Origin: JAFGNB01 sp050304135
GTDB lineage: Bacteria; Fibrobacterota; Chitinivibrionia; Chitinivibrionales; Chitinispirillaceae
Assembly: GCA_050304135.1 (NCBI GenBank)
Contig: JBNLDC010000023.1
Span: 7,960 to 71,959, forward strand
Direction of reading: 5' to 3'
DNA length: 64,000 bases
The notes beneath the pieces are model-generated. The model searched no databases. It saw only the letters and a program-made list of their open reading frames with translations, and had not been told where the DNA came from. The position numbers and the translations under genes were made by a program. This document shows, piece by piece, positions 1-9,961 of this stretch; the first letter of the stretch is position 1; every line of letters begins with the position of its first letter.

Positions 1-2
1 CA

Positions 3-1118
3 TTTCTGGCGATGTCGGTTCAGCCCGATGCGCTCTGCTTTCTGCTGTATCTGATCAGTTTCTACTGGTTTGTGGCGTTCCTGAAACATCATCGTATACG
101 TACATTTTACCTGTCTGCAGGAGCTGCCGTGCTGGCGGCGATGGTGAAACCGACGGCACTGAACATTGGAATTTTTGAGTTTCTCTACCTCTTGATGGCG
201 GATCGGCAGAGTCTCAAAATAAAAAAGGTGTGGGCAGGTTGGTTGGGAATTCTGCTTGTTTTTACCCTGTTTATTCTGCATGGAAACAACCTCTACCAGC
301 AGTTCGGCAATACGTTCGGTGTGCTCCTTAATGGGGACAGCAAATTGCCCGGTATTAAAAATCTTCTTAATCCCGGTTTGTATCTCACCATTTCCATTAT
401 TGCCTTTAAATGGATGGCAGGGTATGCAGGTTTGGCAGCCGGAGCAATTGTATTACTGAGCAGGAGAGTTTCGAAGATTGAATGGGCATTGCTGGTCTGC
501 AACAGCGTGGCATTACTCGTAGCCATGCGGTATACCTCGAACGTATGGTACGGTCCTCATTACCATATCTTCCTTGCGCTTCCCACGGTATGGTTTCTGG
601 CGCATGCCATTAAAATAGTAATGACATGGGGTGCCAGGTATCGCTATACCGGTATGCTGTTCATACTTCTTTTTGCGGTTCTCCTTCCGCTGCGTTACCG
701 GAGTCAGGTGAAATTGAGAACGTCGCCTCACCTTCCCGCCGGTGCGGACCACGCTGTTTCTGCGATGGGTAAGGAACTATCGCAGATTGTATCACTGAAT
801 GATCTCGTGGTGGTGAAGAGTGTTGCCCGCTCAACTGCTGAGGATACCTGGAATAACAGGAGTAATAATTTTGAGGATCCGAGGATTTTTTATCTTGCGA
901 ACACGCGTGGGTGGGTACTGCCTGTAGACAGTATAACGGTTGAGAAGTTCGTACGGTATAAGGAGGAGGGTGCCCGGTATTACATTGATCCCTACAGCCG
1001 TAATGAAGAATGCGGAGGACGTCCGGAAAATACGAGCATTACGGACTCTGACCGGTGGCTGGAAAAGAATGCGGAAAAAATATATGAATCAGAGTGCGGT
1101 TGTATTTACAGGTTGTAA
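3..1118 (+). CDS. Integral membrane glycosyltransferase (GT-C type), 5'-truncated by the window edge
   Basis: The frame is open to the left edge, so the N-terminal part lies outside the window. The visible 371 residues begin with a stretch containing QPDAL followed by several hydrophobic segments (to about residue 230), then a soluble C-terminal domain of about 140 residues. This layout is typical of polyprenyl-phosphate-dependent GT-C enzymes (ArnT/PMT-like), which transfer a sugar from a lipid-linked donor on the periplasmic side. The catalytic N-terminal loop with the acidic pair is not visible, so donor and acceptor cannot be named. It is followed after a 53-bp gap by a convergent gene. 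The membrane-protein call is firm; the glycosyltransferase call rests on architecture and the QPDA motif. Confidence 0.6.
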   Translation, partial: FLAMSVQPDALCFLLYLISFYWFVAFLKHHRIRTFYLSAGAAVLAAMVKPTALNIGIFEFLYLLMADRQSLKIKKVWAGWLGILLVFTLFILHGNNLYQQFGNTFGVLLNGDSKLPGIKNLLNPGLYLTISIIAFKWMAGYAGLAAGAIVLLSRRVSKIEWALLVCNSVALLVAMRYTSNVWYGPHYHIFLALPTVWFLAHAIKIVMTWGARYRYTGMLFILLFAVLLPLRYRSQVKLRTSPHLPAGADHAVSAMGKELSQIVSLNDLVVVKSVARSTAEDTWNNRSNNFEDPRIFYLANTRGWVLPVDSITVEKFVRYKEEGARYYIDPYSRNEECGGRPENTSITDSDRWLEKNAEKIYESECGCIYRL

Positions 1119-1171
1119 GGCAGCAACCGAGCATGTATGAATAATTCTTCCATAATTCCGAAATTGGAGAA

Positions 1172-1954
1172 TCAATGAGGATGTTTCGGTAAATCAGTCA
1201 ATGGAATATCTTCCGGAACGATTGCAGGGGGATTATCCCCTCCCCCTGGAGATCCGTCATTAGTACTTTGATAATAGGAATATCCACCAATTGCGCCACC
1301 GATTACTGCAACCGCCGCTGTACCGATCAATAGCCTTTTCAAGACCGGGGATTTCTCTCGGGTGGAGGCCCGATTCCGGGTTTTTCCTGCCTGTAAAGCG
1401 GCTGCACCGCTTTCGGTAGAGATGACGTCATTCGATGAAATTCGCTGCATGATTTCTTCGGCCAGAATACCAACCGCCATTTCGACCGAGGCCCGGTTGA
1501 ATTTTTTGATAGTTTGTTTAACGGGCCTGAAAACGCTATTTGATTTGACATCAACCGCGTTCAATGAAATCGTATATCCTTTCCTGTCTGAAAGAATTTC
1601 GCCATTGATGACTACATCAACAACCAGCAGGTAGCCGATGGCAAGAAGGCAGGAATTTTCGCGGCATTTGAGCAGTTCCGGATTTCCCTGAGTGCTGATA
1701 ATAGTATCGATCATCCATGAATCGAACACCATAGCCTTTGAATCTTCGGCGATTTTTTTCCGAAAAAAGGTAGATACCTTCAAGACGGTATTGTCTTTCA
1801 GGATACTCTTATTTTCAAAGTTCAGTGCGGCGATAATTGTACTTTCCTGTGATACTACCGGTGATGCAATAAGCAAAATAATAAGCGTTCCAAATAGTGC
1901 CGGCAACCGGATACGGTTTGAGGGAAAGGGCGGAATGGTTAAATGTTCAGACAT
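1172..1954 (-). CDS. Secreted or membrane-anchored protein with a CsgG/TolB-N-like domain
   Basis: A protein of 260 residues with an N-terminal hydrophobic segment (about residues 17-35) that looks like a signal peptide. Residues about 40-175 resemble the small alpha/beta fold found in CsgG, LpoB and TolB N-terminal regions: an IAALNFENKS-type opening strand, then a short Cys-X5-Cys stretch (KCRENSC) and a VVDVVINGEI strand. In many delta/FCB bacteria such domains sit in outer-membrane or periplasmic sensor proteins. A Gly/Ala-rich segment near residues 210-230 could be a second membrane anchor, and the tail is Pro/Gly-rich. No catalytic motif is visible. The gene stands alone between a convergent glycosyltransferase and a MITE-like repeat. 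Function unknown. Confidence 0.5.
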   Translation of the reverse strand: MSEHLTIPPFPSNRIRLPALFGTLIILLIASPVVSQESTIIAALNFENKSILKDNTVLKVSTFFRKKIAEDSKAMVFDSWMIDTIISTQGNPELLKCRENSCLLAIGYLLVVDVVINGEILSDRKGYTISLNAVDVKSNSVFRPVKQTIKKFNRASVEMAVGILAEEIMQRISSNDVISTESGAAALQAGKTRNRASTREKSPVLKRLLIGTAAVAVIGGAIGGYSYYQSTNDGSPGGGDNPPAIVPEDIPLTDLPKHPH

Positions 1955-2009
1955 TACTTACATCCTTAAAAACATAGTATTACTATTGGTTAAAAACGAT
2001 TGGTTTCCA

Positions 2010-2164
2010 CTAATTAGTTTTTGTTCACAATGCAAATATGTGCTATCCTTCGACAAGCTCAGGATGAGCGGAATGTGCCTAATTCACCTAAAAAGGTCGC
2101 TCATGCTGAGCCTGGTCGAAGTATGCGCGGCCTTTTTTGCTGTATTCTGAACGGATACTAATCA
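2010..2164. repeat. MITE-like palindromic element, diverged copy 1
   Basis: The ends are imperfect terminal inverted repeats, CTAATTAGTTTTTGTTCA on the left and the complement of a similar sequence on the right (TCTGAACGGATACTAATCA). Inside is a long imperfect palindrome whose arms contain CTTCGACAAGCTCAGGATGAGC and its inverse CTGAGCCTGGTCGAAG. The same terminal sequence bounds the copies at 38077-38234 and 40892-41026. There is no coding capacity. It fills most of the gap between the two minus-strand genes on either side. Confidence 0.65.
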
Positions 2165-2228
2165 AAATATGGTGATTACAACAAATTCAATTATTTCCGG
2201 ATTATGCATAGTTTTCGGTCTATTAAAG

Positions 2229-5200
2229 TTAATACATCAGCGTTATCTTTCTGGAAAACAACTGTTGACGGTTACCCGACATCATCACCCGCAGGATGTA
2301 TACTCCACTCTGCAGAGAACTGCCGTGACGGTCGTTCATGTTGAGCAGTAAGCGGTTTCCACCTGCGTTGAAACCGGAAATTTGTGTATGGTCAAGTGCT
2401 GTTCTCCCCTTCAGATCAATCAATTGAAATCGGATTCTTTTTATATTCTGGGCGAGCTGAGGGAGTGTGTAATTCACCACGATTCTACTGTTGCCCGGGA
2501 TCTGATAGGCACTGATGAGTCCGATGGCTTGCGATTTGAGTGTAATCTGGGTTGCAGCAATAAAGTCTTCTGTTCCGATTGCCGCAAGGAAGGCGAAGGT
2601 GCTCCTGGGGGGAATGGTTATATTGAGCGAATCACCTGCTGAAAGAAAAGAACCTCTGGTTTCATCAAAAAGTCGAATTGAATAATCGTCGGGAAGAGTG
2701 GTGGTGCTTCCCGGTGGAATGGTAATGGTTTCCGGTTTTTCCGACGAATTCAGGGCTACGAATTCGTTGAGAATGCCTCCACCGGAGAGATCATTTACAA
2801 GGGCGTGGCCGAAGTAATTTCCTGTTAATGAATCTTTTATGGATACGCGGCATTTGCTGAATGATGGAGGTTCCTCCAGGAATACGGAATGTGAATTGCC
2901 GGGTGTGTATCCGATAAAAACAGGATTCAGACCATGCCCGTGTACTGTATGAAAGTTGAACCGAACATGGAAGCTGCCTGCAGATGTTACAGATGTCCGT
3001 TTGGCAACAATAGGACCGGATGGCGTCGGACTACCCGGTGGAATAGCAATATTAAAAGAGTTGTTTTCATAATTGTGTACAGTATATCCGTTTCCCGGTC
3101 CACCAGCAAGGCTGTCGCCGGTTACAAGTCCGTGCCCACGCAACAGCACATAGTTGAAGGTGTTGCCTTCTTTTTCGAACCGGTAGAAATCCAGATTATC
3201 CACGCGTTCCTTATTTGACAGCATCCTGTTGCGGGTGGCATCAATGACACTCTGCAGAGAAACCGGGAATGCGTATGGGATTGAAAAATCGGTACATTGA
3301 TCCGGATAGAGGGTAATGGAAACCGGATGGGCAGGATCTACAGGGGCAACGGTCGCTTTCCCGAAATCGATGTTCTTTTTTCCGGCGGAAACGATCCAGA
3401 AGAGTTTGCCCGGGACAAATCTGAAAATCGACCTGTTACTGTCAGTTCCCTCAACCCATTGATCATTGTTGTCAACGGTTGCCGGTGAGGGGAGCCACTG
3501 GAAGATCCTGAACTTCGATTTGTCGAATTTCCAGTCTCCATCTGATGGTTTGTATGCTGAAAGTACCGAAGCGATGTCGTTGTTTTCCGGTGTTGCCGTC
3601 ACACTCAAGGGCGTCCAAACCATACTGTCAACCGTAATGTTGTCGAAATTGTTTCTCTGACGCAGAACAGGATGTGCAATCGAAACCGTATCGAAAATTG
3701 TATCGTTGTCGATCACTATAAAGGCTCGTTGTCCGACAGTATCATTGAGGTTGTTCGCGGGGATCGTTACTTCAAGGGCTTTCGTGCCGTTGGAGAGGGT
3801 AATATTTCGATAGGAAACGTTTTGTACCGGTCCGTCGGCTCGACCACTATACACCGTGTAATTTAGAGCAAGTTTATCATTTTGAAGCACAATTGTATCT
3901 TTGATACTTTTTCCTGTTGCTACAGCAACCTGTGTGGTATGGAGGTTACTTACATTTTCGCCTACAATGATCACATTTACGGTGATGGTGCAGCGGGCGG
4001 TTGCCGTGTGTTTTTCCGCATCGGTCATCCGGGTTTCAAAGCCATAAACCCCTCCTGAATCGGGAGTACCCATAATGATACCGGTAAGTGAATCAAGCAG
4101 GAGACCAGGCGGCAGACGGCCGGAGAGAATACCCCAGGTATACGGAGGAATGCCGGTTTCCGGGAGAAGAATGTCCCGATAATACCTGCCCTGAGTTCCA
4201 TCCAGAAGTGTTTTGTTTTTTATGCCGGTAGTGTTGATAATCTCAAAAACGATGGAAAGTGCTGATGCTGAATTGCCTGAATCATCCACCGCCGTGAATT
4301 TAAGTAGGCAGAACTTCGCAGCCGTGTCGGGGACTTCTTTCCAGGAAAAACTGTCGGCGTAAGGTTCCACGCTGCTGATAAGCGACCATGTTTTAGAACT
4401 GTCGAGACTGATAAAAAGGGAACATGCGGCGATCGGAAAAGAGGAAACCGATGACAGGTATATTTTTTTAGGGGTGGTATCCGCATAGATAATGTTTTTG
4501 CCGGAAAGTACCGGAGGAGTAACGGCGATACTCCCTTCCATCAGTGTATCTATGGTGATGGAAAAGGTGTCCCGGGCGGAATGGGATTCCGCGTCAACAA
4601 CCGTCGCGGCGAATCTGAAAGTACCGGCCGTGGTAGGTTTTCCTGAGATACTTCCGGTTGCAGAGGCAAGCGTAAGGCCCGGTGGCAGACTGTCGGTTGT
4701 GACAGACCACGCAAGTGGCGAAATACCCGCATTTGCCGTTAATGCTGCTGAGTATTCAAGACCGACAAGTCCATCGGGAAGGCGATGATGCTCTATAGAC
4801 AACAGTTTATTAACAATCCTGAACGGCAGGGAGGTGGCTGATGCAGTATTGGCGGAATCATCATAAACCGTTGCTTTTATAAAACAGATAAGAGCCGATG
4901 TGTCGGGTACTTTCCAAGAATAGTTACCTGGCCGCCCGCCCATTTCCGTCAGAGGACTCCAGTTTTTCGCACTGTCAAGGCTTATGTACAGGGAACAAAG
5001 TGCAATGTTGTAAAAGGCGGAAGCCGATACGGCAATCTCCCGTACTGAATCGGCATACACGATACCATTCCCCTCCAGAACCGGCGGAAGAACCTTGACC
5101 TGACCTGCGAGCAGAGAGTCAATAATTATGGAGAAAGTATCCAGAGCGGTATGTGTTTCCGCATCGGTCATTCGAACCGTGAAAGGGAAGGTACCGGTAG

Positions 5201-7088
5201 CAACGGGTGTACCGGAAATGATACCATTTGTATCCATTGTCAGTCCGCCGGGAAGCGAGCCGTTTGTTAACGACCATTTAATCGGTTCAATAGCCACTGC
5301 CAAAATCGTGTCAGTGTATGCTCTATTGAGTGAGCCGCGAAGGAGCTGTTTTTTTTTGATGGCAATTGTATCGATGATGTTGAAGCGATTGGACGTTCCC
5401 GTGGCAGTGTTCCCGGAGTCGTCTACTGCGGTTACTTTCAGGAAGCAATGCGATGCGACGATATCCGGTACTATCCATGAGATGCTGTCGGTATTTCCGG
5501 AGACCGTTTGAATGGTATTCCAGGTTTCCGCACTGTCGAAGCTTACCGAAACAGAACAGGCAAGAACGGTGTTTTTTGCATTGACTGCCCATTTTATACG
5601 TTCACCTTGGGTGGAATCTGCAAGAATTGTTCCCGGAATTACGGGTGGAACAACCGATAACAATGCATGATAACTGGTACCGATAATATCGATATTGGCA
5701 CCAATATCTATACCATCACGTCCGGAGCCACGGCAGGGGGAGGTCGGTTTCAGTCTGAAATCGATGAGTGTTTTCAAAGTACCCGAGCTGTTCTCAAACT
5801 GGGGATCTGAGGAAAGTGAGCCGCAACCGGGGTTGAGAGAGCTGCCGCAGCCAGCATTAAAAGGTTCTTCTAATTGGCCTGAGGTTTTCCATGCTGCGAG
5901 GGTGGTGTAATTTTGGTTGCGTCTGTTGTCGCCAATGCGTATCGTTTTAAACGAGCTTCCCCATTGGTTGTGATCGACAGCTTTTAAATAATTTCTCCAA
6001 CCGGTCATATCTTGGGTAACCAATGAATAAGCTGATGTTGCGATTACAATATTATTATAAAACTGTGGACCGTTTCCGCCGGGAGTGACATAACCCATAT
6101 TGATAGGCCGGGATGATATTCCATAGATTGTATTATTAGCAATGACAAAGTAATTTCCGTGTGTATTCATATCCGTTCCAGCTCCGGACCAAATAATATC
6201 GCCACCGCTATTGTTGAAAAGCAGGTTGTTGAAGATTGTAATACTATCCATGCACATAACCGGGTAAAGGTCAGGAGTGATCAATATTCCCTGATAATTG
6301 TCATGAATAAAATTATTGCTGATGGTTGAAAAAGGAGATTGACTTTTTATAAAAATAGCTACCGAATTATTTGAAAATTCACAATTAGAAATAGTTAAAA
6401 CGGTATCATGGTAGGTTTTGATGGCACTCGTATTGTGATTATTATTACTTTGTCGGTAATTAAAAAAATAGCAATTTTCAACTGTTGTATTGTCTGCTGC
6501 TTCTATCCTTAATCCTTCCCTGTTGTCTATGTTTGTAGAACCAGTTACGTTGCCACCATTAAAAGTGCAATTTTTAACCTCACAACCAGTAGCGCCAGAA
6601 TATTCACCATATTCAGTACCTATCATAACACGGGCTTGTGTTGTTCCTTCATCTGCTTGAAAGGTAAATCCATCAAAAACTATCCAGCTCTGATTATTGG
6701 TTCCAAAGATTGTTGCAAAACAGTCCGTTCCAGCGGATGTGTGATCTCCACTTCCACCTGCAGTTCCATTGAATATCACTGAATCCTTATTATTCCTCAT
6801 AAACACTATCGGATTTCCGATTGTTCCTGAATGTTTTGGATAATAGTACCCATTATAGGAATCTCCAAAATTTCTTCTGGGGACAAGATATATTCCAGCA
6901 AGAAATAAAACGGTATCTCCCGCCTCCGCATTATCAAATGCAGTGCGGGTGCTGCAAGGAAATTGTATATTCGTGGACTGGGCCCAAGAGGAGGTACCTG
7001 TAGGGGAAACGAAATGCTTCATTGAAAATAACGGGGTTAAACTAGCAAAAAACAGAAGAATTAATTGGATTGTAATGCTGTACTTCAT
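2229..7088 (-). CDS. Giant secreted surface protein: beta-helix, Ig-like repeats and C-terminal sorting domain
   Basis: A 1619-residue exported protein. Residues 1-22 form a signal peptide. Residues about 25-470 look like a right-handed parallel beta-helix (NNxxxNN-rich, with repeated short NCxFxN-type rungs), as in pectate-lyase-like carbohydrate-binding or lyase proteins. Residues about 480-1045 hold three tandem units of about 185-190 residues. Each has a SLDSAKTW-like half and a putative Ig (He_PIG) half with the GLTL..GxISGTP signature. A beta-rich region follows, then a C-terminal module (last about 80 residues) with LIDLKGR and SGVYILRV motifs, as in Por/type IX secretion sorting domains. 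The likely role is adhesion to or processing of polysaccharide at the cell surface. It lies downstream of the polysaccharide block on the same strand but after a 122-bp gap. Confidence 0.75.
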   Translation of the reverse strand: MKYSITIQLILLFFASLTPLFSMKHFVSPTGTSSWAQSTNIQFPCSTRTAFDNAEAGDTVLFLAGIYLVPRRNFGDSYNGYYYPKHSGTIGNPIVFMRNNKDSVIFNGTAGGSGDHTSAGTDCFATIFGTNNQSWIVFDGFTFQADEGTTQARVMIGTEYGEYSGATGCEVKNCTFNGGNVTGSTNIDNREGLRIEAADNTTVENCYFFNYRQSNNNHNTSAIKTYHDTVLTISNCEFSNNSVAIFIKSQSPFSTISNNFIHDNYQGILITPDLYPVMCMDSITIFNNLLFNNSGGDIIWSGAGTDMNTHGNYFVIANNTIYGISSRPINMGYVTPGGNGPQFYNNIVIATSAYSLVTQDMTGWRNYLKAVDHNQWGSSFKTIRIGDNRRNQNYTTLAAWKTSGQLEEPFNAGCGSSLNPGCGSLSSDPQFENSSGTLKTLIDFRLKPTSPCRGSGRDGIDIGANIDIIGTSYHALLSVVPPVIPGTILADSTQGERIKWAVNAKNTVLACSVSVSFDSAETWNTIQTVSGNTDSISWIVPDIVASHCFLKVTAVDDSGNTATGTSNRFNIIDTIAIKKKQLLRGSLNRAYTDTILAVAIEPIKWSLTNGSLPGGLTMDTNGIISGTPVATGTFPFTVRMTDAETHTALDTFSIIIDSLLAGQVKVLPPVLEGNGIVYADSVREIAVSASAFYNIALCSLYISLDSAKNWSPLTEMGGRPGNYSWKVPDTSALICFIKATVYDDSANTASATSLPFRIVNKLLSIEHHRLPDGLVGLEYSAALTANAGISPLAWSVTTDSLPPGLTLASATGSISGKPTTAGTFRFAATVVDAESHSARDTFSITIDTLMEGSIAVTPPVLSGKNIIYADTTPKKIYLSSVSSFPIAACSLFISLDSSKTWSLISSVEPYADSFSWKEVPDTAAKFCLLKFTAVDDSGNSASALSIVFEIINTTGIKNKTLLDGTQGRYYRDILLPETGIPPYTWGILSGRLPPGLLLDSLTGIIMGTPDSGGVYGFETRMTDAEKHTATARCTITVNVIIVGENVSNLHTTQVAVATGKSIKDTIVLQNDKLALNYTVYSGRADGPVQNVSYRNITLSNGTKALEVTIPANNLNDTVGQRAFIVIDNDTIFDTVSIAHPVLRQRNNFDNITVDSMVWTPLSVTATPENNDIASVLSAYKPSDGDWKFDKSKFRIFQWLPSPATVDNNDQWVEGTDSNRSIFRFVPGKLFWIVSAGKKNIDFGKATVAPVDPAHPVSITLYPDQCTDFSIPYAFPVSLQSVIDATRNRMLSNKERVDNLDFYRFEKEGNTFNYVLLRGHGLVTGDSLAGGPGNGYTVHNYENNSFNIAIPPGSPTPSGPIVAKRTSVTSAGSFHVRFNFHTVHGHGLNPVFIGYTPGNSHSVFLEEPPSFSKCRVSIKDSLTGNYFGHALVNDLSGGGILNEFVALNSSEKPETITIPPGSTTTLPDDYSIRLFDETRGSFLSAGDSLNITIPPRSTFAFLAAIGTEDFIAATQITLKSQAIGLISAYQIPGNSRIVVNYTLPQLAQNIKRIRFQLIDLKGRTALDHTQISGFNAGGNRLLLNMNDRHGSSLQSGVYILRVMMSGNRQQLFSRKITLMY

Positions 7089-7210
7089 TTCAAACTCATT
7101 TGTAGTTAAATTTAAACATAGTTAAATTTAAACTTGGAAAAGTGATAGGCGTTTAATTTATAGTATCTTCTGTTATATAAGATATCAATAACTAAATACT
7201 GCTGCTTAAA

Positions 7211-8341
7211 CTAATTGTTAATAAGAATATCTGAATAGAATTGAACAAGATTAGAATAGTAGGTTTCGTTATTGAATTCTTTAATGGCTCTTTGTCGCCC
7301 GGAGTTTCCCAGTCTTCTTCGCAACGCTTTATCCTTAATTAGTCTTTGGAGCTTTTCAGCAAGATCATTAACGTCTTCAGATTCGAATAACAGGCCATCT
7401 ACACCATTAGTTATTACGGTTGGGATTCCGTCTATATTGGCTCCTATTCTTGCTTTTCCTGCTGCCATTGCTTCAACCAATACCCGTCCCATTGCTTCAG
7501 ATCTGGATGGTAAAACGAAAATCCCGCAGGTGCAGATATGTTGTGGCATTTCGTCAGGAAAGACCGGTGGTATAAGTGTAATTCTATCATGTCCACCAAT
7601 TGCGTTCTCTAGATCTGTTTTATCGGGATACCAACCTAGAATTTTCAGTGACCATTTATTGTGGTGTTCTGATATCTGTTTGAACGCTTTGATAAGTATA
7701 TCTACCCCTTTCAGGTGAAAAGGAAATCCGACAAAAAGAATTTCCGGTCTCTCCTCATAATCCGGATAATTCAGGAACAGCTTGGTATTAACCTTACAGG
7801 GAAAATTACCGATAACAACACTTTTCCGCAGTTTTTTAAAGGGAGCAATTTGTCTGGGGAATAATATTTTTATTCCATGTGCTCGTTTAAGGACAAATGC
7901 TTCAAGAGCAGGGTAAAGAATACTAGATAAGGTATTTTTTAATTTATTATTGCCATCAGCAAATACATTTTTGTTTGTATAAACGCCATTAATTTCGGGT
8001 GCAAACTTTGCGCCTAATATTTTTGACGCAAGTACACCAATAAGCCCTGTTATTAATGGGTCGTAGGTTACTACCAGATCGTAATGTTTGCCTCGAAGGC
8101 GCATGGAAATGCATTCCCGGAGGATATAGATAATAAATTTAATTCGAGAAGAAACATGTTTCTTTTTGTCCAGTAAGAAACAGTTCCATTCAAAAGAACC
8201 AACCATCTTTCTATTAATAATTGCAGGTATACGGGAAGAGGTGATTATTGTTCCGTAAAGATACTTTGAAAGATCATTGTAGTGTTCTTCATTTATTGCC
8301 ATTGCAGGGCCGGGTGTGAGGATAAGAATGTTATGTTTCAT
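7211..8341 (-). CDS. Glycosyltransferase family 4
   Basis: A 376-residue GT-B enzyme. The C-terminal half holds the family 4 donor-site pattern: GFPFHLKGVDILIKA as the K-loop, then LPSRSEAMGRVLVEAMAAGKA (serine in place of the usual second acidic residue, E283/E291-type glutamates present). These enzymes use nucleotide-sugar donors with retention of configuration, at the cytoplasmic face of the membrane. The N-terminal half (acceptor side) is poorly conserved, so the linkage cannot be predicted. It is the last gene of the minus-strand polysaccharide block, 72 bp downstream of the flippase gene, and its GC content looks lower than the AsnB group further upstream. Confidence 0.85.
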   Translation of the reverse strand: MKHNILILTPGPAMAINEEHYNDLSKYLYGTIITSSRIPAIINRKMVGSFEWNCFLLDKKKHVSSRIKFIIYILRECISMRLRGKHYDLVVTYDPLITGLIGVLASKILGAKFAPEINGVYTNKNVFADGNNKLKNTLSSILYPALEAFVLKRAHGIKILFPRQIAPFKKLRKSVVIGNFPCKVNTKLFLNYPDYEERPEILFVGFPFHLKGVDILIKAFKQISEHHNKWSLKILGWYPDKTDLENAIGGHDRITLIPPVFPDEMPQHICTCGIFVLPSRSEAMGRVLVEAMAAGKARIGANIDGIPTVITNGVDGLLFESEDVNDLAEKLQRLIKDKALRRRLGNSGRQRAIKEFNNETYYSNLVQFYSDILINN

Positions 8342-8413
8342 ATAAGAGTATTCAATCGTTGTTAAAATGACTCCGTTTTTAACATTAAAAAGGCTTTATT
8401 GTGCTTGAATAGG

Positions 8414-9862
8414 TCACTTTTTAATCAATTTAAACAGGTCTTTAATGAATTGTTTGTCGAAGATTAAAAAATATCCTGAGTAAACAGCTACACCTATTCC
8501 AATAAGGGTGCCAAGAATTAACACTTCAGTAATTTTCTCCGTATACATAGTTTCGTGAAAGGTTTTTCTAAATAACCATAACGGTACGCTCATTAAAAGT
8601 GTTCCAAGCAAAGGGTTACGTATATTAAATATGTATTTCGGTAATCTGATACCGAATTTTCTGATGGATACGTATAACCATGCAACGCACAAAACAACAT
8701 AGGTCGTACACCATGGGATAATAATACCGCGTAATCCGTATGGTACTGCGAGAAAAAAGGAAAGTGGCATAGCTATTGCACAGGCGATATTAAAGTAAAG
8801 GCTCCACACCGGTCTGCCTTGAGCTGCATGTACGAAATTATTAATTGCAATCATACTCGTCATAATCTGAACGAGGCAGAGTATTTTAAATAAAGAAATT
8901 ATAGGTTGCCATTTGGCATCAAGCAGTATAGTGATCAGATCTCCGCCGAACAGGTATCCTCCGGCAAAAAGAGGAAAAACAATGGCGGCGGTAATTTTTG
9001 TAATGTTAAGATATAATTTATTGAATGCTGCTTGGTCGTGCTGTACTTTTGCAAACGCCGGAAAAGACACATTGTTGATTAATGATACTATTCTGTTGGT
9101 TGGAATGGAGGCCAGCTCCAAGGCGAAGGTATAAAAACCCAGTGTTCCGGCCTGCCATGTTCTACCCGCAAAAAATTCATCGGATCTTTGTTGGACGTAA
9201 AAAATTGAACGGCCAAGTGCCAGTTTAATTCCAAAGGAGATATATGGCCTTGATTCGATCAAATTAAAATGCAGGGCTGGTCGCCAGCCCGATTTGATAT
9301 ACAGTAACAAGGTTCGAACAAAGGAACGTATGATATTACCCAATATAAGTGTCCATACTCCTCCGCCTGTCTTGGCAATGCCAAACATGCAAGCACTGGA
9401 AACTATTACACTGATCATATCAAACATACCGATTGATTTAAAATCCATATCCCGACGTAATAGGCTGGAAGGGACTATTTGTAGTCCATTAAGTATAAAA
9501 AGGATTGATACAATTTGTGTTATCGGGATAACACGTGGTTCGTGCATGATAAAAGCCGTTAAATAAGAAACCGGAAAACACGAGATGGCTAACCCTGTAG
9601 TAAGAATGGACGAAAACCAGAAAACAGAAGACAGATGGTTTTTATTCATATCCTTTCTTTGGATAATAGCATTACCCAGTCCCAGCTCACTTAAGGTCAA
9701 TGCATATCCTGTGATGATTGTTGCCATTGCCATTAAGCCGTAATCGCCGGGTTCAAGGATTCTCGCGATAAGGATCGTAACAGACCAGGAAAATGCCTGG
9801 CTGAACAGATTAAAAAAGGCCATCCAGGAGACACCTTTGAATATCTTTTGCTCAAGAGACAT
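8414..9862 (-). CDS. Wzx/WzxC-like polysaccharide flippase
   Basis: A 482-residue polytopic membrane protein with about 12-14 hydrophobic segments. The start (LEQKIFKGVSWMAFFNLFSQ) and the motif LEPGDYGLMAMA match the polysaccharide transport (PST) family, in the WzxC-like branch. Members flip undecaprenyl-linked repeat units across the inner membrane. Flanking glycosyltransferase and acyltransferase genes on the same strand fit a Wzx/Wzy-type pathway. A second flippase of a different branch is encoded at 55133-56668, so the window carries two export routes. ATG start with little upstream Shine-Dalgarno signal. Confidence 0.9.
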   Translation of the reverse strand: MSLEQKIFKGVSWMAFFNLFSQAFSWSVTILIARILEPGDYGLMAMATIITGYALTLSELGLGNAIIQRKDMNKNHLSSVFWFSSILTTGLAISCFPVSYLTAFIMHEPRVIPITQIVSILFILNGLQIVPSSLLRRDMDFKSIGMFDMISVIVSSACMFGIAKTGGGVWTLILGNIIRSFVRTLLLYIKSGWRPALHFNLIESRPYISFGIKLALGRSIFYVQQRSDEFFAGRTWQAGTLGFYTFALELASIPTNRIVSLINNVSFPAFAKVQHDQAAFNKLYLNITKITAAIVFPLFAGGYLFGGDLITILLDAKWQPIISLFKILCLVQIMTSMIAINNFVHAAQGRPVWSLYFNIACAIAMPLSFFLAVPYGLRGIIIPWCTTYVVLCVAWLYVSIRKFGIRLPKYIFNIRNPLLGTLLMSVPLWLFRKTFHETMYTEKITEVLILGTLIGIGVAVYSGYFLIFDKQFIKDLFKLIKK

Positions 9863-9961
9863 TAAATTACCGGTTTTCTTTCTGAAATGGTTAACAATTT
9901 CTTTACGCTACTATCTATAATTTGACAATCTTAATTAAAAAACATCAGATATCGGTGAGTT

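Noticed and set aside
1119..1171. Terminator between the convergent genes at 1.1 kb
   Set aside because: No stem of useful length followed by a T run is visible on either strand.
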